From NCBI RefSeq assembly GCF_042652345.1, contig NZ_JBHSJJ010000003.1, positions 310,001 through 374,000 of the forward strand: a DNA stretch of 64,000 nucleotides, read 5' to 3'. A program made the translations under genes and the position numbers. Source of the stretch: Negadavirga shengliensis. Lineage in GTDB: Bacteria; Bacteroidota; Bacteroidia; Cytophagales; Cyclobacteriaceae. The notes under the pieces were generated by a model. That model was given only the letters and a program-made list of their open reading frames with translations. It ran no database searches and was not told the DNA's origin. This document shows, piece by piece, positions 1-8,720 of this stretch (its first letter is position 1; each line of letters opens with the position of its first letter).

Positions 1-221
1 CTATCGCTCTCTAAACCTTCGTAAGCTTCTTTTAGTGTATAGGCCTGTTTCTCAAAAAAGCCTTCCCACACGATCAGATCCGAAACAAAATCTGTTTCCC
101 CGAGTCCCGTGACCGAGATCTTTTGTTCGGTGCGGCTTCTTTTCCAATAAGCATTGCCGAGGATAAGGGAGGCTAAAATAATTGCCACTGAAAACACGAT
201 GGATGGGAGGTGTTGTTTCAT
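1..221 (-). CDS. SIMPL (DUF541) domain protein, partial
   Basis: N-terminal 73 residues of a gene that runs off the left edge. It begins with a single hydrophobic segment (residues about 7-23) that could be a signal anchor, followed by the ISVTGLGETDFVSDLIVWEG stretch typical of SIMPL/DUF541 proteins in Bacteroidota. The family is periplasmic or membrane-attached; some members affect oxidative-stress tolerance, but no biochemical role is established. The start is the ATG at 221. It lies 42 bases downstream of the phosphoesterase gene on the same strand and could be the last gene of that transcript. Confidence 0.8.
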   Translation of the reverse strand, partial: MKQHLPSIVFSVAIILASLILGNAYWKRSRTEQKISVTGLGETDFVSDLIVWEGFFEKQAYTLKEAYEGLESD

Positions 222-263
222 AAAATGGTTATAAGGGATAGTTCGATATAAAATTCACGAAAT

Positions 264-1526
264 TTACGCTTTTCTTAAAGTCAACACGGTTATTTCCGGC
301 CAGATTCCTACTCTTCCGGAAAAGGCGTGAAAGCCGAAACCTCTGTTTACATATAAGTACCTGCCGGCTTCTTTGGCCAGGCCTGCCCAGTTGGGATAAC
401 GGTATTGGGCGGGGCTCCATTTTATTACCGGTGTCTCGATCCCGAATTGCATGCCATGGGTATGCCCGCTCAGTGTTAAGTGTATTTTTTTGGGATGTTT
501 TTTGACCTTTTCATCCCAATGGGAAGGATCGTGGGAAAGCAGGATTTTGAATTCATCATTTTCCACTCCTTGTAGGGCTTTTTCCAGATCACCTTTGGCA
601 TGGAAGCCCACACCCCAGTTCTCCACGCCTATCAAACGGATTTTTTGGCCGTCTTTTTCGACGACTGTACTTTCATCCAGCAGTAACTGATATCCCAGGC
701 GTTGGTGCTGTTGTTTTAATTTATTGAAATTGGCCTCCTTGGCTTCTTTGTTTGGCCATGAAATGTAATCGCCATAGTCGTGGTTTCCGAGGATGGAAAA
801 TTGACCAAACTTGGCTTGGATCTTAGATAATCTATCCAGGAAGGGATCTACCTCCTCTGCCTTGTGGTTTACTAAATCACCAGTAAACACAAACAGGTCA
901 GCATTTTGATTTTTGGCCAAGTCTATCCCTCTTTGCACCGCCTCAAAGTCCGTAAAACTTCCGGCATGAATATCCGATAGCTGGGTGATCGTAAACCCAT
1001 CGAAAGCCTCCGGCAAGTCCTCAAAGTACAGCGTTTCCCTGATGACCCTAAAATGGTATTTGCCTTTGAAAATCCCATATACAAAACCGGCAAAAGGTAT
1101 AGCTGCTATTCCCAGAGCTACCTGGCTGACAAACTTCCTTCTGCCGGGGATCATGGACAGATTTTCCGAAGTCTTGGCGTGGAAGGAGTGGAAATAATTG
1201 TACACCGTTTCAATTCCTCTGAAAATGTCCTCCCCTAATAAAAACAGCACGATCGTTAACTGTGTAACGGTGACGGTCAGAAACAGGTTGAGACGCTGTT
1301 GAGAACCGGGGGAAATCCGGCCTTCCCTGATGATGGTAAGAAATGTAAGCATCACCCAGATACTGATGCCGCTCATGGTCAGCCAATAGGCTAAAACCGC
1401 CCACCAACGCTGGTTACTGGAGAGCTGCGCGAGAAGGGTCTTCACACCTTGGTATACGTACCAGTTTAAAAACAGCAAAAGAAGAAATAAGACAAGAAGA
1501 AAAACAAAAGTTCCCAATTTGTTCAT
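264..1526 (-). CDS. Membrane-anchored calcineurin-like metallophosphoesterase
   Basis: A 420-residue protein. The first 150 residues hold about four hydrophobic segments (roughly 5-24, 44-64, 80-98 and 135-152), and the rest is a calcineurin-type phosphoesterase domain. The metal ligands are visible in order: D185-x-H187 (SDIHAG), GD217, GN248-H249-D, H332 (LLSHDP) and GH355-T-H357-G. The architecture matches the YaeI/YkuE-like group, which act on phosphodiester or phospholipid-type substrates at the membrane; the substrate here is not predictable. It follows the transglutaminase gene after a 72-base gap on the same strand, so it may be co-transcribed with the Anbu set, although it is not a standard member of it. 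Confidence 0.88.
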   Translation of the reverse strand: MNKLGTFVFLLVLFLLLLFLNWYVYQGVKTLLAQLSSNQRWWAVLAYWLTMSGISIWVMLTFLTIIREGRISPGSQQRLNLFLTVTVTQLTIVLFLLGEDIFRGIETVYNYFHSFHAKTSENLSMIPGRRKFVSQVALGIAAIPFAGFVYGIFKGKYHFRVIRETLYFEDLPEAFDGFTITQLSDIHAGSFTDFEAVQRGIDLAKNQNADLFVFTGDLVNHKAEEVDPFLDRLSKIQAKFGQFSILGNHDYGDYISWPNKEAKEANFNKLKQQHQRLGYQLLLDESTVVEKDGQKIRLIGVENWGVGFHAKGDLEKALQGVENDEFKILLSHDPSHWDEKVKKHPKKIHLTLSGHTHGMQFGIETPVIKWSPAQYRYPNWAGLAKEAGRYLYVNRGFGFHAFSGRVGIWPEITVLTLRKA

Positions 1527-1598
1527 TGTTTATCGATACTACCTGCTATTTAATCGCAAAATTTTGGAAAAGGTTCTCAAATGTGAAAAAACCGGAGA

Positions 1599-2456
1599 TT
1601 AAAGTCTGCTTATTTCCACCTGAGTTGTCAGTTGTGCTTTTTCCAAATCTTTGCCGCCATAAGATCCATGCACGGGTAAGGTGCGGGAGGGATGGTAGCT
1701 GGAGGCCAGGGGGATATAATGTTCATCCGTAAATAGACCCAAATTGGGATCAAGGCCTGTCCAGCCTGCTCCTGGAAGGTAGACTTCCACCCAGGCATGC
1801 AGCTCATGTCCGGCTTCCAATTCCGGGTTAAAAGCATAACCACTTACAAATCTTGCGGCCAATCCCAGGCTCCGCAACATATGAATAAACATCCAGGAAA
1901 GGTCCCTGCATGACCCTTGCTGCTTCAGGAAAGTGCTTGCCGGTTCCCAAAGGCTTTCCTCTTCCCGGATAATATGCTCCCAATCACTGTATATGGCTGT
2001 CGTGAGGGTATTGAGAAAGGTAATGGGGTCGGGGTTTTGCAACAATGATCTGGCATATTCTGACAAAGCAGATTCATCATCCGCATGAAGGTAAGGCCTC
2101 AGCAAGTGGGAATCTTCTGCCTGATAGCAGAAAGGGAGGGCGTTACTTCGGTCAATATGCGCCAGAAACCAAGGGTCAACCAAGAATAAAAACGGGTTGA
2201 AGGAAGAGGTTGTTAGTTCAATATCAACATGGATAAGTAGCCGGTCAGTAAAACCGGTAAACCAAGCCTGCCAGTAAGGGTTGTCTTCCACATCATACCT
2301 TTCGTTTAGTCCTGCAGGCTCAGGTGAGAAATTGACTTGATATTTTTCAATATGTACATAATTCCGTTGCAGTGGTTTCAAAAAAATGTGATGCGGGTTT
2401 AAAACAACATTTTTATTGTATAGATATCTGGTCTCATGTTCGATTCTTAACCGCAT
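1599..2456 (-). CDS. Transglutaminase-like cysteine protease of the Anbu cluster
   Basis: 285 residues. The N-terminal half is the bacterial transglutaminase N-terminal region (starting RLRIEHETRYLYN). The C-terminal half is a transglutaminase/protease fold with the catalytic triad C183 (QGSCRDLSW), H220 (ELHAWVEV) and D236 (LDPNLG). No signal peptide or membrane segment is seen, so it is probably cytoplasmic. Proteins of this type (COG1305) are a regular partner of alpha-E, circularly permuted ATP-grasp and Anbu genes, and have been proposed to cleave or transfer peptide bonds made by the ATP-grasp enzyme. It lies 35 bases downstream of the Anbu gene. The family assignment is firm; the substrate is unknown. 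Confidence 0.9.
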   Translation of the reverse strand: MRLRIEHETRYLYNKNVVLNPHHIFLKPLQRNYVHIEKYQVNFSPEPAGLNERYDVEDNPYWQAWFTGFTDRLLIHVDIELTTSSFNPFLFLVDPWFLAHIDRSNALPFCYQAEDSHLLRPYLHADDESALSEYARSLLQNPDPITFLNTLTTAIYSDWEHIIREEESLWEPASTFLKQQGSCRDLSWMFIHMLRSLGLAARFVSGYAFNPELEAGHELHAWVEVYLPGAGWTGLDPNLGLFTDEHYIPLASSYHPSRTLPVHGSYGGKDLEKAQLTTQVEISRL

Positions 2457-2491
2457 ATTTTTGTAGTTTCTTCAAACTAAAAAGCAACCCT

Positions 2492-3232
2492 TTATTCTTT
2501 GCTTTCCATTTCTGCTTGTCGAAATGCTTTTCTTAAAATATCTGTAGGGAGTCTGTTGATGGCATCTTTCAGACATTCATCCCAAAATTCAGAAAGATGG
2601 CTCAGTTCACGTTGTTCGAACCGGTTTTCAATGATATGATAAGAGTTGTTTTCCAAAATAACCGTATCTATCGGATAATCGACATCATTAGAACTGATCC
2701 GTGTGGCATCAAAAGCCAGAAAAGCAGTTTTCAGAGCAAAATCCAAAGGTTCGTCATACTTCAATGATCTGCGTAAAACAGGATTTCCAAACCCTGTATT
2801 TCCGATAATGACAAAAGGGGTGCCTTGTCGGATTTCTATCCAGTTGCCCTGAGGATACAGCAGGTAGAGTTTTGGTTCCTTGTCTTCCTCTAACTGGCCG
2901 CCAATAATGGAAGATAAGTTGAAGGAAAGCCCGGATTCTTCGAGGGAAGCCTTGTCCTCACTGGCAACCCTTTTAACCTGGTCTGCAAAACCGTTGACAG
3001 CCTTATATAATTTATCAAAAGAGGCATCTTCCTTTTCAATTACCTCACCAAAATAAGTGATGGCTTTATCCCTTACAGACCTTAAACCTGAAGTCATGAT
3101 AAAAAAGGAATGGTTTTTCCGGTTTACCGTGTACAGTTTTTTTGAAGTGGTCGTTTCGTTGCCAGAGGTGATTCTTGTGTCAGCCAGCCCCACGATACCA
3201 AATTTCGTTTTGATTCCTATACAAAATGTCAT
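2492..3232 (-). CDS. Anbu-type proteasome homologue (peptidase of the HslV/20S beta superfamily)
   Basis: 246 residues. After removal of the initiator Met the chain starts with Thr, the expected N-terminal nucleophile (MTFCIGIKTKFGIVGLADTR). The LADTR segment corresponds to the conserved Asp/Arg region of proteasome beta folds, and a later GNTGFGNPVL loop also fits Anbu (ancestral beta subunit, COG3484). Anbu proteins assemble into open ring or helical oligomers in the species studied, but their protease activity and substrates remain unclear. The ATG overlaps the alpha-E stop codon by four bases (ATGA), which fixes the start and suggests translational coupling. The protein is probably cytoplasmic. 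Confidence 0.9.
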   Translation of the reverse strand: MTFCIGIKTKFGIVGLADTRITSGNETTTSKKLYTVNRKNHSFFIMTSGLRSVRDKAITYFGEVIEKEDASFDKLYKAVNGFADQVKRVASEDKASLEESGLSFNLSSIIGGQLEEDKEPKLYLLYPQGNWIEIRQGTPFVIIGNTGFGNPVLRRSLKYDEPLDFALKTAFLAFDATRISSNDVDYPIDTVILENNSYHIIENRFEQRELSHLSEFWDECLKDAINRLPTDILRKAFRQAEMESKE

Positions 3233-4215
3233 TCCTGTTCCATTATTTGGCTTACAAAGTTATCCCTTATCTGGAAATAATTGTTGTTGATCTCATTCGA
3301 AATATGGTTTATTTTAATGAGAAGTTTTTCAAGGTATTCATGCAAGCCACCGGAAATCACGTCGTTGATATCATCAAACTCCAGCTTTGATCTTAACTCG
3401 CCCATGGATTTTTCCGCGGAATTGGAAAAGCCGGAGCCGTTGGATCCTGAGATTTTATAGAGGCATTGTTCGGCTTCTTTGAGGCAGAAAAACACAGACC
3501 TCGGAAAATATTTATTAAGGACCAGAAATTCAACTACCATGGAAGGGTCGATATTCCCATAGAGTCTTCTGTAGGTATTAAACCCGGTTACGGATTTTAG
3601 AAGTGCCATCCAATGCAGAAAATCCAAAGGCGAGCCGATTTCCTGTGGCGAAGGAAGTAGGATATGATATTTTACATCCAATATCCTAGAGGTTTTGTCA
3701 GCCCGTTCCAGAAATTGCCCCAGCTGTCTGAAATACCAGCCTTCAGTTCTGGCTACCGTATTGTCTGCAAGCCCATACAGCAGCAGGATCTGGCATTTGA
3801 CACTTTCAAAAAATGCTCTGGGATCGGTTTTGGTCCACTCTTTTTTTTCCGCTCCTCTTTTTACAAAATGGTAGGTTTCATTGAGTTTTTCCCATGTTTC
3901 TTTGGTGAGATTCTCCCGGATGATCCGGGCATTTTCGCGGGCATGCGTTATGGATGAAATAATTGAATTCGGATTTTCCAGATCAAACGCCAAAAAGTGG
4001 ATCACTTCTTTCATTTCATCAAACCGGTCATGGTGTCTGGAGCGGTAAAGCTCTCCGTCCCCTGTGGCTGTAATGAGCGGCTCCCATTGTTCTTTCAGAT
4101 CACTGGGCAGGTCCAACATCAAATTGAAATTGACATCGATAAACCTGGCGTAATTTTCTGCCCTTTCAAGGTATCTTCCTAGCCAATAGATGGAATTTGC
4201 AACTCTGCTTAACAT
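3229..4215 (-). CDS. Alpha-E domain protein (COG2307)
   Basis: A 328-residue, almost entirely helical protein. The opening MLSRVANSIYWLGRYLERAE is the canonical N-terminus of alpha-E proteins, which is why I place the start at 4215. An in-frame ATG at 4227 forms a TAATG overlap with the end of the ATP-grasp gene and is the alternative, adding four residues. The domain is uncharacterised biochemically and occurs either fused to or beside circularly permuted ATP-grasp proteins. Its place between the ATP-grasp and Anbu genes, overlapping or nearly overlapping both, supports a shared complex or pathway. No signal peptide is visible. Confidence 0.9.
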   Translation of the reverse strand: MLSRVANSIYWLGRYLERAENYARFIDVNFNLMLDLPSDLKEQWEPLITATGDGELYRSRHHDRFDEMKEVIHFLAFDLENPNSIISSITHARENARIIRENLTKETWEKLNETYHFVKRGAEKKEWTKTDPRAFFESVKCQILLLYGLADNTVARTEGWYFRQLGQFLERADKTSRILDVKYHILLPSPQEIGSPLDFLHWMALLKSVTGFNTYRRLYGNIDPSMVVEFLVLNKYFPRSVFFCLKEAEQCLYKISGSNGSGFSNSAEKSMGELRSKLEFDDINDVISGGLHEYLEKLLIKINHISNEINNNYFQIRDNFVSQIMEQE

Positions 4216-4226
4216 TTTTTCAGGCA

Positions 4227-5660
4227 TTAATCGTAGTACAATACCCAAGTGTCTTTGCTCCCCCCTCCCTGTGAGCTGTTGACCACGAGGGATCCCTTGG
4301 TAAGCGCCACCCGGGTGAGGGCTCCCGGTATCACTTCAATTTCTTTTCCATAAAGAACATAGGGGCGCAAATCGACATGACGGCCTTCAATGCTTCGGTT
4401 ATCAATGATTGTCGGAACAGTGGAAAGGGACAAGGTGGGTTGTGCGATATAATTGGTTGGGTTTTCCCTTACAAGTTGACGGAACTTTTCATGCTCCGTC
4501 TTGGAAGCTTTTGGGCCTATCAGCATGCCATAGCCTCCGGCGGCGTTGGTTTCTTTTACCACCAGTTCTTCGATATGCTCCAGCACAAACTTTCTGTCAT
4601 CTTCTTCCCTGCACAGATAAGTAGGGACATTGGATAAAATGGGGTCCTCGTTCAAATAATACTTGATGATTTTGGGGACATAGGCATACACGGCTTTGTC
4701 ATCAGCCACACCGGTGCCGGGAGCATTTGCCAACGCAATATTGCCGGCCTTGTATGCTTTGAAGAGGCCGGGAACACCGAGAAGGGATGAGGGGTTGAAA
4801 ACCTGAGGATCCATAAAGGTGTCGTCTATCCGTCTATAAAGCACATCTATTTGTTTCAATCCTTTGGTGGTCTGCATAAAAACCCGGTTGTTTTTTACCA
4901 GCAGGTCCATGCCTGTTACCAGTTCCACCCCCATTTGCTGGGCAAGATAGGAATGTTCAAAATAAGCGGAGTTATAGACACCGGGGGTGAGGACCCCGAT
5001 CACGGGATTGGGTTTGTCGGAAAGATGCTCAAGCATGTTAAGTAACCTGGCAGAATAATCCGAAACAGGTCTGACACCCAATTTTTTGAATAAGTCCGGG
5101 AATGCTCTTTTAATGATCTCCCTGCTTTCTAACATATAGGAGACCCCGGAAGGGCAGCGGAGGTTGTCCTCCAGAATATAAAAATCTCCATTCTGGTTTC
5201 TGACAAGGTCTGTGCCGGTGATGTGACACCAAATGTTTTTGGGAGGGGTGAGGCCGATACATGGTTTCAGATAGTCTTTACTGGATAATATAAGATCTGC
5301 TGGAATGATTTTATCTTTTAAAATCTTCCTGTCATTATATACATCCTGAAGAAACAGGTTCAAAGCATAAATACGTTGTTTTAAACCACGTTCAAGTTGC
5401 ATCCATTCTTTGGAAGGGATAATCCTGGGGATAATGTCCAGATGGAGTATTTTTTCCTGTCCCTGCTTGTCGTGGTAAACATTGAAGGTCATCCCCATGG
5501 CCATCTGTGCCTTGTCGGTAGAAAACTGTAGGCGGTTTAACCTTTTAGGCGAAGTGGCTTTTATGAAATCAGCAAAAGGTCTATAGTGCTCGCGAGGCAC
5601 ACCATTTCTATCAAACATCTCATCATAAAACTGACTCTGGCCATTATCGATGATTTTCAT
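4227..5660 (-). CDS. Circularly permuted type-2 ATP-grasp protein (COG2308)
   Basis: 477 residues, a normal length for the single-domain form. Motifs in order: YILEDNLRCPSGVSYMLE (161-178), the ADDKAVYAYVP region (319-329), VVKETNAAGGYGMLIG (367-382), RHVDLRPYVLYG (427-438) and the C-terminal NSSQGGGSKDTWV (461-473). These carry the nucleotide- and Mg-binding residues of the permuted ATP-grasp fold. The family is predicted to form amide or peptide bonds from a carboxylate and an amine at the cost of ATP. It is the first gene of the Anbu cluster, so the operon promoter should lie in the 258-base gap above 5660, where I could not identify a convincing box. The reaction product is unknown. Confidence 0.92.
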   Translation of the reverse strand: MKIIDNGQSQFYDEMFDRNGVPREHYRPFADFIKATSPKRLNRLQFSTDKAQMAMGMTFNVYHDKQGQEKILHLDIIPRIIPSKEWMQLERGLKQRIYALNLFLQDVYNDRKILKDKIIPADLILSSKDYLKPCIGLTPPKNIWCHITGTDLVRNQNGDFYILEDNLRCPSGVSYMLESREIIKRAFPDLFKKLGVRPVSDYSARLLNMLEHLSDKPNPVIGVLTPGVYNSAYFEHSYLAQQMGVELVTGMDLLVKNNRVFMQTTKGLKQIDVLYRRIDDTFMDPQVFNPSSLLGVPGLFKAYKAGNIALANAPGTGVADDKAVYAYVPKIIKYYLNEDPILSNVPTYLCREEDDRKFVLEHIEELVVKETNAAGGYGMLIGPKASKTEHEKFRQLVRENPTNYIAQPTLSLSTVPTIIDNRSIEGRHVDLRPYVLYGKEIEVIPGALTRVALTKGSLVVNSSQGGGSKDTWVLYYD

Positions 5661-5918
5661 AGCAGATATTTTCAGACGTTATTTTCTGACAGCAGACATA
5701 TAAAGCATTCTTTTCAAAGAATACATCTGATTATTGTGGGTTTGCAGATGCCAGAAACCATCTCCCTCAAAGCAATGGATTCCGTTGACTCAAAAGATGT
5801 GTTAATAATTTAAGTAATTGAATCCATAAATACAATAACAGGCTAAAATAAATACATTTTGACCTGTTAATTGTATAGTATAACAATACGGAGTCGAAAG
5901 GGGTTATAATGGTTTTTT

Positions 5919-7979
5919 TCAAAACAATTCATGCTGTTTTTTTGCCAAATCCAACAAGAAAGCATATTCCAAAGCCAGTTCCTTCAGGGCTTTGTACCTC
6001 CCCGAAGCTCCGCCATGTCCGGCACCCATATTGGTGTACAATAAAAGGAGGTTTTGGTTTGTACGGTAATCTCTGAGTTTGGCGACCCATTTGGTGGGTT
6101 CCCAGAACTGGACCTGGCTGTCGTGGAGGCCTGAAGTGACCAAAAGGTGGGGATAGCTTTTCCTGCCAACATTGTCATAGGGGGAATAGGAAAGCATATA
6201 ATCATAATAAGTTTTATGTTTGGGATTTCCCCATTCATCAAACTCACTTGTCGTCAACGGGATGCTTTCATCTAACATGGTAGTGACCACATCCACGAAA
6301 GGCACTGCTGCGACTACCCCATAAAATAAATCAGGCCTCATATTGATCACTGCCCCCATTAATAGCCCTCCCGCGCTGCCTCCCATGGCAAATATTTTTT
6401 GGGGAGCGGTATAAGCTTCCTTTATCAAATACTCCGCACAGGCAATAAAATCCAGAAAAGTATTTTTCTTTTTGAGCATCTTTCCATACTCGTACCACAA
6501 ACGGCCCATTTCCTGCCCCCCTCGTACATGGGCGATGGCAAAGACAAAACCTCTATCCAACAGGCTTAGTCTGTGGGAACTGAAAGTAGGTTCGGTGCTG
6601 AATCCATACGAGCCATAAGCATATAGCAACAGTGGATTTCCTCCGGTTTTGCTAAACAGTTCTTTTTTATACACAAGGGAAATAGGAATTTCGGTCCCAT
6701 CTTCTGACTTCGCCCATAGCCTCTCTGTCTGGTATAGTTCGGGATCATACCCGCCTACAACTTCCTGCCGTTTCATCAAGGACTTCTCTTTGGTGTCCAT
6801 ATGATAGTCATAAATAGAACTCGGGGTGGTCAGGGAATTGTAACCGAATCTCAATATATCGGTATAAAACTCCGGGTTATGGCTTAACCATACGGTGTAG
6901 GCAGGTTCGTCCATACTGATGACATGTTTTTTTTGGCCATCCCATGATCTGATTTCCAGTCTGCTTAATCCGTTGAACCGCTCATTGATGACCAAATGAT
7001 GCTGAAATACTTCAAATTCCTCCAGCAAAACATGTTCACGGTGTGGGATGATTTCTTCCCAATTTTCTATTTTGGTTTGTTCAAGTGGGCATTTGACCAA
7101 TTTGAAGTTTTTGGCCCCATCGGCATTTGTAAGGATAATGAAGCTTTCTCCATCATGTTCCACCTCATATTCTAAATCCCGCTGCCGCTCTTGTAAAATG
7201 ACCGGGTTTAGATAGGGAGTGTTGGCTGGCAAAAAACGGTATTCGGTAGACAGGGTATGTTTTGAGATCAAAAAAATGAAGTCTCTGGATTTTGATTTTT
7301 TTAAGGACAGATGAAAAGTAGGGTCTGTTTCTTCGTATATCAGTTCATCATCTTGTTGGTTGTCACCCAGTTTGTGACGAAATATTTTATTAGGCCTTAA
7401 AGTAACGGGGTCTTGTTGGGTATAGAACAGGGTGTTGTTGTCATTGGCCCAGACGCAGTTCCCGGTTACCTTGGTGAGCCTGTCGTCAAGAGGTTTGCCG
7501 GTTTCAAGGTCTTTGAAAAATATAGTATAAATTCTTCTGCCGATATGGTCCTCAGAGTAAGCCAATATTTGTCCATTTTCTGAAACTTTTAGCACATTCA
7601 CATCAGTATATTCCTGTCCCTCGGCCAATTGATTCACATCAAGTAGGGTGTTTTCCTGTTCAGATAGATTTCCCTTCTTTCTACAGTATATAGGAAACTC
7701 CTTTTTCGGCTCAAACTTATGGTAATAAAAGTATCCATTTAAAAAATAAGGGACACTTACATCGTCCTCTTTAATCCGCCCTTTCATTTCCTCGAACAAT
7801 TTTTGCTGCAGAGCCTCCGTGTGCCGCATGCATAAGGCCAAGTATTCATTTTCCCGGTTCAGGTATTGAATGGTTTCCGGATTATCCCGATCGCCCATCC
7901 AATGGTAATCATCTATACGGGTGTGATTATGATGGGTGATTTTTACAGGGGCTTTTTTGGCAATTGGCTCTTCAGTCAT
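5919..7979 (-). CDS. ptrB: Oligopeptidase B-like S9 prolyl-oligopeptidase family peptidase
   Basis: 686 residues with the two-part S9A architecture: an N-terminal seven-bladed propeller (about 70-410) and a C-terminal alpha/beta hydrolase domain. The triad is S535 (MGGSAGGLL), D620 (SGLHDSQV) and H655 (GAGHGGASGR). The segments YAYGSYGFS and VRGGQEMGRLWYE are characteristic of oligopeptidase B, which cleaves short peptides after basic residues. No signal peptide is present, so it is probably cytoplasmic. It stands alone, with gaps of 258 and 137 bases on either side. Family assignment is firm; specificity for Arg/Lys is inferred from homology. Confidence 0.9.
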   Translation of the reverse strand: MTEEPIAKKAPVKITHHNHTRIDDYHWMGDRDNPETIQYLNRENEYLALCMRHTEALQQKLFEEMKGRIKEDDVSVPYFLNGYFYYHKFEPKKEFPIYCRKKGNLSEQENTLLDVNQLAEGQEYTDVNVLKVSENGQILAYSEDHIGRRIYTIFFKDLETGKPLDDRLTKVTGNCVWANDNNTLFYTQQDPVTLRPNKIFRHKLGDNQQDDELIYEETDPTFHLSLKKSKSRDFIFLISKHTLSTEYRFLPANTPYLNPVILQERQRDLEYEVEHDGESFIILTNADGAKNFKLVKCPLEQTKIENWEEIIPHREHVLLEEFEVFQHHLVINERFNGLSRLEIRSWDGQKKHVISMDEPAYTVWLSHNPEFYTDILRFGYNSLTTPSSIYDYHMDTKEKSLMKRQEVVGGYDPELYQTERLWAKSEDGTEIPISLVYKKELFSKTGGNPLLLYAYGSYGFSTEPTFSSHRLSLLDRGFVFAIAHVRGGQEMGRLWYEYGKMLKKKNTFLDFIACAEYLIKEAYTAPQKIFAMGGSAGGLLMGAVINMRPDLFYGVVAAVPFVDVVTTMLDESIPLTTSEFDEWGNPKHKTYYDYMLSYSPYDNVGRKSYPHLLVTSGLHDSQVQFWEPTKWVAKLRDYRTNQNLLLLYTNMGAGHGGASGRYKALKELALEYAFLLDLAKKQHELF

Positions 7980-8116
7980 AGGGTTTTTAGGGTAAAATGT
8001 GAAAATTAATATCCGCCTTCTACTAAAACAATGAAATTATTTCCATTTATTCTTATATTGTTAGGGATATTGTTTAGAAACTTAAACTGTTAATACGGAT
8101 TTTCATCAACAAAATT

Positions 8117-8548
8117 ATGGGATTAATAAAAGAATTCAAGGATTTTGCTGTGCGGGGCAACATGGTTGATCTCGCGGTTGCGGTGATCATAGGAGGTGCA
8201 TTTGGAAACATTGTATCTTCTCTTGTGAATGATATCATTATGCCGCCTATCGGTCTTTTGGTTGGAGGTGTGGATTTTAAGGATTTGATGGTGGTATTAA
8301 AGGAAGCATATGTGGACCCCTCTGGCCAGGAAATAAATGCTGTTACTCTTAATTATGGCAATTTTATCCAGTTTCTGGTTGATTTTACCATCATTGCTTT
8401 TGCCGTATTTATGATCGTCAAACTCATCAATAACCTGAAAAGAAAAGAGGAAGCTGCAAAAACCCCGCCACCCCCTACCGTCAACAAACAGGAGGTTTTA
8501 TTGGAGGAAATTCGTGATTTACTTAAACAGCAGGGGGGGACGCCTTGA
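8117..8548 (+). CDS. mscL: Large-conductance mechanosensitive channel MscL
   Basis: 143 residues. It has the typical N-terminal amphipathic helix (MGLIKEFKDFAVRGNMVDLA), TM1 with the glycine-rich AVIIGGAFGNIVSSLVND stretch, a periplasmic loop, TM2 (FLVDFTIIAFAVFMIVKLIN) and a charged C-terminal helix (LLEEIRDLLK). A proline run (TPPPPTVN) links TM2 to the C-terminal bundle. The pentameric inner-membrane channel opens under membrane tension to release osmolytes during hypo-osmotic shock. It is monocistronic and converges on the helix-hairpin-helix gene. Confidence 0.96.
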   Translation: MGLIKEFKDFAVRGNMVDLAVAVIIGGAFGNIVSSLVNDIIMPPIGLLVGGVDFKDLMVVLKEAYVDPSGQEINAVTLNYGNFIQFLVDFTIIAFAVFMIVKLINNLKRKEEAAKTPPPPTVNKQEVLLEEIRDLLKQQGGTP

Positions 8549-8609
8549 TGTGACGAAGTTGAGAAGTTGCACATGTTGTTTTCACGTATTTATAGTTGAT
8601 TTTAGCGGT

Positions 8610-8680
8610 TGTCCCGCAATACGGCGGGACAGGCATGGAGCCTCACATACCCCCCCCGATAGCTATCGGGGCTATCGGGG
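8610..8680. repeat. Cluster of intergenic palindromes and a 9-bp tandem repeat
   Basis: Between the convergent mscL and helix-hairpin-helix genes lie three adjacent elements: an inverted repeat with 8-bp arms TGTCCCGC/GCGGGACA around a 6-nt loop (8610-8631), a perfect 18-bp palindrome CCCCGATAGCTATCGGGG (8654-8671), and a direct repeat of CTATCGGGG (8663-8671 and 8672-8680). Similar C/G-rich palindromes are common between genes in Cytophagales genomes, as I recall. They could also act as bidirectional terminators for the two convergent genes. Confidence 0.6.
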
Positions 8681-8720
8681 CATCCCATGGTGTGACGTTT
8701 TCGTCATGCCCGCTTTCATC
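8681..8720 (+). repeat. Dispersed intergenic repeat, copy 1
   Basis: This 40-base block matches 27061-27100 at 31 of 40 positions without gaps, including the shared core TGTGACGnTnnCGTCATGC and TTTCAT. Both copies lie in gene ends next to C/G-rich palindromes and run in the same direction. Its end just touches the last codons of the helix-hairpin-helix gene. It is too short and divergent to be a mobile element by itself; it is probably a member of a REP-like family. Confidence 0.5.
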
